Shown: piece by piece, positions 1-6,456 of the stretch | Numbering within the stretch: the stretch's first letter is position 1 | Layout of the letters: the number at the start of each line of letters is the position of its first letter | NCBI GenBank assembly: GCA_964473505.1 | Contig: CAYYPG010000015.1 | Span: 1 to 29,766, forward strand | DNA: 29,766 bases | Reading direction: 5' to 3' | Source: JAOABV01 sp964473505 | GTDB taxonomy: Bacteria > Hydrothermota > Tepidihabitantia > Tepidihabitantales > CAIPLT01 | Program-made: the position numbers and the translations under genes | The notes under the pieces: generated by a model | Told to the model about the DNA's origin: nothing | Database searches by the model: none | What the model saw: only the letters and a program-made list of their open reading frames with translations

Positions 1-55
1 CAACCAATTACTAACTAAATTGCCCGTGTTGTCCGAAATATCTAAATCATAATAT
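1..55. repeat. 55-bp exact direct repeat, copy 2 (at window edge)
   Basis: Identical to 838-892. It encodes the start of the second 279-residue unit of the secreted protein. The match may continue beyond the window edge, so its true length is unknown. Confidence 0.9.
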
Positions 56-960
56 GCTTCAATCTCTAATGTCAGACCCACTACATCTGAAGGCCAACCA
101 TCATCATCTTGCACTTGAATCTGACCTTGATATATTCCAGCTCTTGTACCTGCTGGCACTGAAACCCATACCTCAACAATGGCATTATCACCTAATGCTA
201 ACTGACTAATCGATGCTTGTAAAACCGGTGTCGGACCCAATACACCTGGTATTGCAATGTAAACATTAGAACTATTAATATATCGAGAAGGATCTGCCAT
301 ATCTATCAAATTCTGACATACAAACCGTAAATTATATAAATCCGTATTCGATGGTCCATCTGGATCTGGATTCATTGTCTCGGTCGGATTCATCACAATA
401 AAGCTACCAAGTTGAATTAATCCAGCTCCAGCTGACATTGAACCACTTATATTGTCTTCGACAATATCGAGATCTTCTTGAGGCCCAACATTAACCCTTA
501 ATTGAAATGAATCGCCTACCTGAGCAACGCTATCATATAAAACCACCCATCCGGTATATTCACCTTCAATCTGATTATTCGGAATGTCTACAGTTAAACT
601 TACTATTTCACTAGCACCTAATGATAATTGCCAAGGATTAGAAATTGATAATGTCACCTGAGTCCCTGGAATCCACGCTAAAGGATTACTCGTATGATTC
701 AAATCAGTAACCATCCAATAGATCTCATCTAAATCAGCATTACCAAATGGGTCTGGGTCTAAATTCAAATCCGGATTATTCGGATTAACCACAATAAAAT
801 ATCCTGTAGGTTGTGTGCCTGGTGCAGAATTAAATGTCAACCAATTACTAACTAAATTGCCCGTGTTGTCCGAAATATCTAAATCATAATATTGTTGTGC
901 AAGTAACGAGTTTAAAATACTGACCAACAGCAATACTAATAATAATTTTAAGGGTTTCAT
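1..960 (-). CDS. Secreted beta-sandwich-like repeat protein, N-terminal part (runs off window)
   Basis: The frame is open from ATG at 960 to the window edge (320 codons seen, C-terminus missing). A strong Shine-Dalgarno, GGAGG at 966-970, sits five bases before the ATG. Residues 1-21 form a signal peptide (MKPLK, a long Leu/Val stretch, then LLA before QQ), so the protein is exported. The mature part consists of Ig-like stretches of about 140 residues. Two related ones are visible, each starting D-L-D-I and carrying a hydrophobic strand with an Asp/Pro-rich loop (FIVVNP, then DPDP; FIVMNP, then NPDPDG). From residue 303 the sequence returns exactly to that at residue 24, so the real unit is 279 residues made of two diverged halves. 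The acidic loops could bind calcium. I recognise no named family; a surface or cell-envelope structural role is inference. It overlaps the upstream 45-codon ORF by ATGA. Confidence 0.8.
   Translation of the reverse strand, partial: MKPLKLLLVLLLVSILNSLLAQQYYDLDISDNTGNLVSNWLTFNSAPGTQPTGYFIVVNPNNPDLNLDPDPFGNADLDEIYWMVTDLNHTSNPLAWIPGTQVTLSISNPWQLSLGASEIVSLTVDIPNNQIEGEYTGWVVLYDSVAQVGDSFQLRVNVGPQEDLDIVEDNISGSMSAGAGLIQLGSFIVMNPTETMNPDPDGPSNTDLYNLRFVCQNLIDMADPSRYINSSNVYIAIPGVLGPTPVLQASISQLALGDNAIVEVWVSVPAGTRAGIYQGQIQVQDDDGWPSDVVGLTLEIEAYYDLDISDNTGNLVSNWL
838..892. repeat. 55-bp exact direct repeat, copy 1
   Basis: These 55 bases match positions 1-55 exactly, 837 bp (279 codons) apart and in frame. 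They encode residues 24-41 of the secreted protein (YYDLDISDNTGNLVSNWL) immediately after the predicted signal peptide cleavage site. The perfect DNA identity, in a genome where other repeats are strongly diverged, implies recent duplication or gene conversion. Confidence 0.9.
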
Positions 961-1094
961 TGAAACCTCCTCTTGGTGCCAAACGGCCACAGTGTCCAAA
1001 ACCTCACATATTGCGCGTTTGACGTTTGTAAACTTTGTGTTAGACCAAAACTTAGTATTTTTTTACTGTCAACTACTAATATAACATCTTTCAT
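957..1094 (-). CDS. Small ORF (45 aa) coupled to the secreted protein gene
   Basis: ATG at 1094 is preceded by a good Shine-Dalgarno (AAAGGAG, four bases upstream). The frame ends in TGA at 959-957, which overlaps the ATG of the secreted protein gene as ATGA, the arrangement of translationally coupled genes. The product begins MKDVILVVDSKKILSFGLTQ. This resembles the first beta strand and helix of a response-regulator receiver domain (ILVVDD-type) but stops after 45 residues, far short of a receiver fold of about 120. The tail is basic and aromatic (RFWTLWPFGTKRRF). It may be a leader peptide or the stump of a truncated receiver gene. A TTGACA at 1138-1143 (minus strand) lies 44 bases upstream, but no convincing -10 stands at the right spacing. 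Confidence 0.45.
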   Translation of the reverse strand: MKDVILVVDSKKILSFGLTQSLQTSNAQYVRFWTLWPFGTKRRFQ

Positions 1095-1214
1095 AAAACT
1101 CCTTTCGCCAATATATCTTTGTTTATAAATTCATTAATGTCAAAGAACAGATTTTTTATTTATAAAAAAAAATAGTATTATGATTGATTTTCATATAGTG
1201 TTAATTAATTTTTA

Positions 1215-1379
1215 TCAGTACTCGCTTTTAGAAATTACGCTATCCACAAGCGAAGCAAATTTACTAGAATAAATAGAATCCGCACGACAACCACCACACC
1301 ACCTCATTCTATTACAATACGCGCTTTCTCTCATAGCAAGACTTTCGACTGCAATTAGCTCTTCAATAGTAATCCGCAT
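1215..1379 (-). CDS. Hypothetical small protein, 54 aa
   Basis: A minus-strand frame from ATG at 1379 (an in-frame ATG also exists at 1442) gives 54 residues with a cysteine cluster in the middle (CNRMRWCGGCR) and an acidic N-terminal helix-like part (TIEELIAVESLAMRES). The stretch looks richer in G+C than the surrounding non-coding DNA, the only hint that it is coding. No Shine-Dalgarno is visible before either ATG and I recognise no family. The spaced cysteines could bind metal, but this is speculative. It may be a chance ORF. Confidence 0.25.
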   Translation of the reverse strand: MRITIEELIAVESLAMRESAYCNRMRWCGGCRADSIYSSKFASLVDSVISKSEY

Positions 1380-1442
1380 AATTATTCTTACATAAAACCA
1401 ATTATTAATAACATCGCTAAAGTATACTAAAATTAACTTCAC

Positions 1443-1811
1443 CTGTCAAGAGTCAATTCAAACCGCCCCTCTTATTTCCTTTCGTCAATGTTTTACCCCC
1501 AAAGCAATACACCAACTTCCAGACATCAATATTTATTTCTTTGGATTCCAATAAGTTATATAAAGACGCTAAAGTCATTCCGTATTGTCCTTTTCATTGA
1601 TGTTTTAGGATAAAAAATTAATTTCCGTTCCTAAAATATGCAAGTGGGGGTAGGGGTATCTAAAAAGATAGTCCTTTCCAGAGTATATTCTTATGAACAA
1701 ATGCTTGGAACTGATTAACAGGCAAGAAAGTATTGCAACCGTAGGTTAAATAAACGCGGTGAACAGAAAAAGTGTCTTTGGTAACACTTCTTCGTATTTC
1801 TCTAAAGAACT
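1443..1811. other. Non-coding stretch, nothing recognised
   Basis: I see no gene, RNA or clear repeat here. A 71-codon minus-strand frame (1660-1875) runs from here into the repeat element at 1812-1955, has no ribosome binding site and is probably accidental. Confidence 0.5.
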
Positions 1812-1955
1812 GGTAGTGTATAATATTTTGAGTAAATTTAGTATTGATATGCTTAAAGAAAAAGGTGTATCCCATTCAATGTTTTAACATAAATTAGAAG
1901 AAGACTACACCTATGGAAGAAAAAAAACAATTCACACAAAAATCTTGACGCTACC
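1812..1955 (+). mobile_element. MITE-like element, copy A (144 bp)
   Basis: The left end GGTAGTGTATAATATTTTG and following AGTAAATTTAG match the inverted complement of the right end, which finishes TTCACACAAAAATC, TTGACGCTACC. The interior (AAAGGTGTAT, AATGTTTT, ACCTATGGAAGAAAAA) aligns along its length with 10482-10639 read on the minus strand. Flanks AAGAACT and CAAAACT are a possible decayed target duplication (5 of 7). It has no coding capacity. The GTGTRAATT-type ends resemble those of IS256-family elements, which would make it a non-autonomous derivative; that assignment is inference. Confidence 0.7.
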
Positions 1956-2214
1956 CAAAACTCATTTTGGCTTTCTATACAAAAATTGGCTTGATTACTT
2001 TTTAAACACTCCTAAAAATTGCCAATGTAAATCATATAATACCCAAGCAACTCTCAGGACAACTAGAAAATAGTGAAGGCTAAATTGTATCTATAGCAAA
2101 AAGTGATTTTTGGGACTTTTACTAGCCTCTTTTTTCTAATTTAACAAAAGGCAATATTAGTTATCTAATTAATATCAAGTAATGAACTACGGGTGTAGAT
2201 TATAACTTGCTAAA
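1956..2214. other. Non-coding stretch, nothing recognised
   Basis: AT-rich DNA between the MITE-like copy and the 3' end of the hydrolase gene. No gene or terminator-like hairpin was found. Confidence 0.5.
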
Positions 2215-2841
2215 TTACTTCTCAATAAACAAAAAGGGATTAACTCGTTTGATTTCAGAAAACTTACCCCAATCCCCATGTCCCGGATAAACAATCGTAT
2301 CATCTGAAATTAATAGTTGCAGTCGTTTCAGCGATTCAATCATCTTTTCTTCTGAAGCATCAGGAAAATCGGTTCTTCCAATGGAATCAAAAAATAGTGT
2401 GTCACCGGTAAAGGCTATTTTATCGCCAATTAGACAGATTCCACCTTTAGTATGACCTGGAGTATGATAAACTATTAATTCCACATCGCCTACTTTAATA
2501 ATATCTCCTTCCTCTACCATAATATCTGCAGGAGGTGAAGAGACAAATTCACCCAAGAGCAAAGAAAGATTTTTTGAGGGATGAATTAGCAATTCTGCAT
2601 CATCTTTGTGGATATAGATTTTTGCCCCGGTTAATTCTTTGATTGTTTTGTTCGCGCCAATATGGTCAACATGGCCATGGGTGTTTATAATATATTTGAT
2701 CGTCCCGGATAATGTGGCTGCGGTATTAATAATTTTAGTACCCTCAAATCCCGGGTCAATAACCGCAATTTCATCTGCAGATTGTAAAAGATAGCAATTG
2801 GTCATCATATCGCCTACCGTGATTTGAATAATTTTACTCAT
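2215..2841 (-). CDS. Metallo-beta-lactamase-fold hydrolase, glyoxalase II-like
   Basis: This 208-residue protein has the full metal site of the superfamily: THGHVDH (His55, His57, Asp59, His60), His130 in HTPGHTKGG, Asp147 in FTGDTLF and His188 in YPGHGDWG. That is a binuclear zinc-type centre. Length and motif spacing match the small stand-alone glyoxalase II/YcbL-like group, which hydrolyses thioesters such as S-lactoylglutathione or other small substrates; the real substrate cannot be read from the sequence. There is no signal peptide, so it is cytoplasmic. It lies downstream of the alkyltransferase gene on the same strand with a 203-bp gap, so shared transcription is uncertain. No Shine-Dalgarno is obvious before ATG 2841. 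Confidence 0.85.
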   Translation of the reverse strand: MSKIIQITVGDMMTNCYLLQSADEIAVIDPGFEGTKIINTAATLSGTIKYIINTHGHVDHIGANKTIKELTGAKIYIHKDDAELLIHPSKNLSLLLGEFVSSPPADIMVEEGDIIKVGDVELIVYHTPGHTKGGICLIGDKIAFTGDTLFFDSIGRTDFPDASEEKMIESLKRLQLLISDDTIVYPGHGDWGKFSEIKRVNPFLFIEK

Positions 2842-3044
2842 TCTTACTTATAAATATGCTTATTACTGGTCTATCGTTGGTCTAATCAAATCGTTTGAAT
2901 AGAAATTAGCAACAACATTTAATTTAATTTTATTGAGCAAGTTTAATGTCGGTAACACAATAAAGAATGCTGGTTTCGAATAATCCTTCAATTAGAATTA
3001 CTGAATCTACAATGTTCATTGAGACATTACTAAGAGTCAATTCT

Positions 3045-3512
3045 CTATTTATTTTCTATTTTAGATCTGCTTTCTATTGCTAATAAAATTCTTTTCCATC
3101 TGATGCCAGCACTAAATCCGGCTAAAGAGCCATCTTTGCTCACTACTCGATGGCACGGAATAATAATTGGAAGAGGGTTATTGGCTAAGGCTTGACCTAC
3201 AGCTCGCATCGCCTTAGGGTTTTTAATTTTTTGTGCCAATTCTGAATAACTCACAGTACAACCATAAGGAATTTTCATCGTTTCTCTTAAGACCTTTTGG
3301 GTAAAAATCGGTAAATTGCTAATATCACAAGATACCTTAAATTCAACTTTTTTACCTTGAAAATAATCTTTGAGCTGGGAAATTGTATTTTTTATTTGAG
3401 AAGTCGGCGTTATTTGTTCAGAGAATTTTTTTGTGCCTAAAATTATCTTCGAAACTCCGCGTGGGTTAGTTTCGATCCCGATATTTCCGAAATGTGTCTT
3501 GAGAATATACAT
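3045..3512 (-). CDS. ogt: Methylated-DNA--protein-cysteine methyltransferase
   Basis: This 155-residue protein transfers the alkyl group of O6-alkylguanine (and O4-alkylthymine) in DNA to its own cysteine in a single suicide reaction. The acceptor Cys120 lies in the diagnostic IPCHRVV motif (residues 118-124). The DNA-binding helix-turn-helix region with IPYGCTVSYSELAQ and the MRAVGQALANNP segment precede it, and GFSAGIRWKRILLAIE follows. The short N-terminal domain of about 70 residues is normal for Ogt/MGMT. A GGAG lies nine bases before the start. The gene follows rplF by 61 bp on the same strand and is probably cotranscribed with it. Confidence 0.93.
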   Translation of the reverse strand: MYILKTHFGNIGIETNPRGVSKIILGTKKFSEQITPTSQIKNTISQLKDYFQGKKVEFKVSCDISNLPIFTQKVLRETMKIPYGCTVSYSELAQKIKNPKAMRAVGQALANNPLPIIIPCHRVVSKDGSLAGFSAGIRWKRILLAIESRSKIENK

Positions 3513-3573
3513 TCCTCATAACTCCACTTATCCTTAAAAATTGTTTATGAGGTCTTGTGGAAATTGCAATGAA

Positions 3574-4149
3574 TTAGGCTTGAGCCGCAACTGCACGCTT
3601 GCCGGCTTTCTTTCTAACATACTCGCCTTTATAGCGAATACCCTTACCTCGATAGACATCAGGTGGTTTAATCGCACGAATTTCAGCCGCAATTTCTCCG
3701 ACCAATTGCTTGTCAATGCCCTTGATAGTTATTTCAGTCATTTGCTCTTTCGGGTCATCTGGATTAGGTATTTGTTGTAAATCAACATTAATGCCCGAAG
3801 GAATCGGAAAGTCAACTGGATGAGAAAAACCAACAAAAATTTGCAATCCGTCTTTTGTCTTTTGTGCGCGATAGCCCGTACCTCGGATCTCTAATTTTTT
3901 TTCATATCCTTGGGTAACACCAATTATCATATTCTTAACTAATGCCCGCATTGTACCGACAAAACGAGTTGCATCGGTCTTTTTACCCAATACGAAAATT
4001 TCGTTATCTTTAATTTCCACTGCAGTTAACGGGTGTAAGTTTAATTCCAAAGTTCCTAAAGGACCTTTTACTACTAAAATCGTGTTATCCGACTTAGTTT
4101 CAATACTTACACCTTTAGGTATTGAAATTGGTTTATATTTTTTTGCCAT
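3574..4149 (-). CDS. rplF: 50S ribosomal protein L6 (uL6), stand-alone gene
   Basis: This 191-residue protein has the two-domain L6 fold. The C-terminal signature PPDVYRGKGIRYKGEYVRKK contacts 23S rRNA near the sarcin-ricin loop and the factor-binding site. The N-terminal domain starts normally (PISIPKGVSIE, VVKGPLG). A short Ala-rich tail (AVAAQA) follows the usual KKAGK end. In nearly all bacteria rplF lies between rpsH and rplR in the spc ribosomal operon; here none of those genes is adjacent. Upstream is a repeat element and a divergent dehydrogenase gene, downstream is ogt. Composition resembles its neighbours, and the protein looks intact and functional. Confidence 0.95.
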   Translation of the reverse strand: MAKKYKPISIPKGVSIETKSDNTILVVKGPLGTLELNLHPLTAVEIKDNEIFVLGKKTDATRFVGTMRALVKNMIIGVTQGYEKKLEIRGTGYRAQKTKDGLQIFVGFSHPVDFPIPSGINVDLQQIPNPDDPKEQMTEITIKGIDKQLVGEIAAEIRAIKPPDVYRGKGIRYKGEYVRKKAGKRAVAAQA

Positions 4150-4155
4150 AGCACT

Positions 4156-4183
4156 ATTATATGAAAAATTTGAAATTCGTCAA
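4156..4183 (-). promoter_or_regulatory. rplF promoter giving a leaderless mRNA
   Basis: On the minus strand TTGACG (4183-4178) and TATAAT (4161-4156) are separated by 16 bp. Only six bases (AGTGCT) lie between the -10 box and the ATG of rplF, so transcription would start at or next to the start codon. No Shine-Dalgarno is present. This is the best -10 match in the window. Leaderless initiation is an inference from this geometry. Confidence 0.6.
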
Positions 4184-4202
4184 GAAGAATTTCCTAAAAG
4201 AA

Positions 4203-4368
4203 CCAGTATCAAGATTTGGGGATAAATTAAGATAACTTAAGTTTTTTTCTAAAAGACGTACCCTCCTCTCTAATCTAATTAGTTTAGTATAAACAAAAAG
4301 AAGATACATTTTTTGAGCATATCAACTCAATACTGAATTTACACAAAATCTTATAATTTATCTTTACC
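4203..4368 (-). mobile_element. MITE-like element, copy C (about 166 bp, diverged)
   Basis: Read on the minus strand it begins near GGTAAAG, then has AGATTTTGTGTAAATTCAG, TATTGAGTTGATATGCT and TGTATC, aligning with copy A (TTTTGAGTAAATTTAG, TATTGATATGCT, GGTGTATC). It ends with AGAAAAAAACT, AATTTATCCCCAAATC, TTGATACTGG, aligning with AGAAAAACT, AATTTACACCAAAATC, GTGACGCTACC in copy B. The outermost bases are degraded and I see no target duplication, so the ends are approximate. It fills most of the gap between the divergent rplF and dehydrogenase genes. Confidence 0.55.
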
Positions 4369-4422
4369 TCATACGGTCTAACAAAAACGCTTATAAGGTA
4401 TAGTATTCACGGATGTTCATGG

Positions 4423-4450
4423 TTGACTTAAACCATTTTTTTAGTATTAT
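4423..4450 (+). promoter_or_regulatory. Promoter of the P5C dehydrogenase gene
   Basis: TTGACT (4423-4428) and TATTAT (4445-4450) are separated by 16 bp on the plus strand, followed by a leader of about 35-40 bases and a strong GGAGG (4486-4490) just before ATG 4495. In contrast to rplF this gene has a leader and a Shine-Dalgarno. Confidence 0.5.
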
Positions 4451-4494
4451 ATTTTTTGTTATATTTTTATTTTAATTAGTTATATGGAGGCACA

Positions 4495-6048
4495 ATGTTA
4501 AAAGAATTTGTCAATGAACCTTTGACTGATTTTACTAAAGACGATAACATTAAAAAGATGACCGAGGCTTTGACTAAAGTGAATCAAGCATTTGGTCAAG
4601 AATATGACTTAATCATTGATGGTAAATTTATTAAAGCCAAAGATAAATTTAATTCTTATAATCCAGCCAAGAAAGATGAAATAGTTGGTATCTTCCAAAA
4701 AGCTACAGAGAAAGAAGCCGAGATGGCATTGCAAGCCGCATTAGCGCGATTTGAAACCTGGAAATTTGTGTCAACTAAAGAACGGGCACTAATTCTACTA
4801 CGCGCCGCCAATATTATGCGAAAACGAAAATTTGAACTGAGCGCAACCATGGTTTATGAAGTAGGAAAAAACTGGATGGAAGCCGATGCCGACACCGCGG
4901 AAGCCATTGACTTTTTAGAATTTTATGCCCGCGAAGCCATCAGATATGCTCAAGACCAACCATTGACTCCTTATCCTGGTGAATTTTGTGAACTTAAATA
5001 TATTCCTTTAGGTGTTGGAATTATTATTCCACCCTGGAATTTTCCTTTAGCCATTCTGTGTGGTATGACTTCAGCCGCAGTTGTCACAGGAAACACGGTG
5101 GTATTAAAACCCTCAAGCGACGCACCTTTAATTGCTTATAAGTTTATGGAAGTAATGCTCGAGGCCGGTATTCCCGATGGTGTGATAAATTTTATCACCG
5201 GTCCCGGTTCAATTGCCGGAAATTATCTGGTAGCACATCCGAAAACAAGATTTATTGCTTTTACCGGCTCAAAACAAGTTGGTTTAGGAATTGTCGAGTT
5301 AGCTGGAAAAACTCAACCGGGACAGATTTGGATTAAGCGCGTAATTGCCGAAATGGGCGGAAAAGATTTTATTATTATTGATAACGAAGCAGACTTAAAC
5401 GACGCCTTACCCGGGATCATTGCTTCCGCCTATGGCTTTCAAGGTCAAAAATGCTCGGCTTGTTCTCGATTAATTGTCCATCAAGATGTATATGATGAAT
5501 TCGTGTTAATGGTAAAAGATGCAGTACAAAAGATTAAAGTCGGACCAACGAAAAATCAAGAAAATTATCTGGGACCAGTAATAAATGCTTCAGCTTATAA
5601 GTCAATTATGGAATATATTGAAATCGGAAAAAAAGAGGGTAAATTAATCGCTGGTGGCAAAGAATCACCTTTAGCCCAAGATGGTTATTTCATCGAACCG
5701 ACGGTTTTTGCTGATATTGAACCGAATGCCCGAATTGCCCAAGAAGAAATTTTTGGTCCGGTTTTAGCAATAATTAAAGCCAAAGATTTTAACCACGCAA
5801 TCGAAATTGCTAATAACACTGAATACGGTTTAACTGGTGCATTCTATTCGCGGAATCGAGAAAAAATCGCTAAGGCAAAGAGATTACTTCATTGCGGAAA
5901 TCTCTATATAAATCGCAAATGTACCGGTGCCTTAGTTGGTGTCCATCCCTTTGGTGGATTTAATATGTCCGGCACTGATTCCAAAGCCGGTGGTAGAGAT
6001 TATTTAGCCCTGTTTTTACAAGCCAAATCAATTGCTGAAAAACTATAA
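4495..6048 (+). CDS. rocA: 1-pyrroline-5-carboxylate (glutamate semialdehyde) dehydrogenase
   Basis: The 517 residues are the usual length for stand-alone bacterial P5C dehydrogenase. It oxidises L-glutamate gamma-semialdehyde to glutamate with NAD+, the last step of proline and arginine/ornithine breakdown. The catalytic Glu286 lies in AEMGGKD and the nucleophile Cys320 in GQKCSACSR, with the spacing typical of the ALDH superfamily. The NAD site shows IIPPWNFPLAI and FTGSKQVG, and the C-terminal part has PFGGFNMSGT. The N-terminal arm (NEPLTDF) also fits the P5CDH subgroup. The start is fixed by GGAGG five bases before the ATG. No proline dehydrogenase gene is next to it; the nearest gene downstream on the same strand is 408 bp away and unrelated in pathway. 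Confidence 0.92.
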   Translation: MLKEFVNEPLTDFTKDDNIKKMTEALTKVNQAFGQEYDLIIDGKFIKAKDKFNSYNPAKKDEIVGIFQKATEKEAEMALQAALARFETWKFVSTKERALILLRAANIMRKRKFELSATMVYEVGKNWMEADADTAEAIDFLEFYAREAIRYAQDQPLTPYPGEFCELKYIPLGVGIIIPPWNFPLAILCGMTSAAVVTGNTVVLKPSSDAPLIAYKFMEVMLEAGIPDGVINFITGPGSIAGNYLVAHPKTRFIAFTGSKQVGLGIVELAGKTQPGQIWIKRVIAEMGGKDFIIIDNEADLNDALPGIIASAYGFQGQKCSACSRLIVHQDVYDEFVLMVKDAVQKIKVGPTKNQENYLGPVINASAYKSIMEYIEIGKKEGKLIAGGKESPLAQDGYFIEPTVFADIEPNARIAQEEIFGPVLAIIKAKDFNHAIEIANNTEYGLTGAFYSRNREKIAKAKRLLHCGNLYINRKCTGALVGVHPFGGFNMSGTDSKAGGRDYLALFLQAKSIAEKL

Positions 6049-6456
6049 TCCGATGTTAGTTATTTGTTGCGAGCTCTACGAATGAATAAAATGAGTTACC
6101 GCTTAGAAAAATTAACCGCAGAGCTAAAATCTACAGATTTTGTTTTAAGTGCCTAAACTTATTTCAAGATTACGTATCCCATATGACTTGGCAATTTTGA
6201 ATCAACACAACTTCAATGCCATTAAAGACTGCTGATGAGTTTACTGGAAGAAATAAAAATGAACGTTGCTATATATTGCTTTACACTCTGAATATGAAGT
6301 CGTTATTATCTTTAGAACGAGGTAGTCTTATTTTGATTAATAAAGAATTTAAAAATGCTATCTCCCAAATTAGAAAAGTATCTCAGAATACTATTAAAAA
6401 TAAATTTAACTACAAATGACTAACAAACCAAAAACTAATAAAAGAAAGGTTGGTAT
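6049..6456. other. Intergenic stretch without a recognised gene
   Basis: A 67-codon plus-strand frame (6216-6419) exists but has no ribosome binding site and no recognisable motif, so I do not call it. The dehydrogenase gene end (GCTGAAAAACTATAATCCG) has a weak echo at about 6101-6118 (GCTTAGAAAAATTAACCG), possibly a decayed tandem duplication. No terminator hairpin is clear. Confidence 0.4.

Noticed and set aside
1660..1875. 71-codon minus-strand ORF that at first suggested a transposase C-terminus
   Set aside because: Its 5' part lies inside the MITE-like copy A (1812-1955), which explains the sequence, and there is no ribosome binding site or conserved motif.
6216..6419. 67-codon plus-strand ORF between rocA and the cyclic-DPG synthetase homologue
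   Set aside because: No Shine-Dalgarno, no family resemblance, and composition like the surrounding non-coding DNA.
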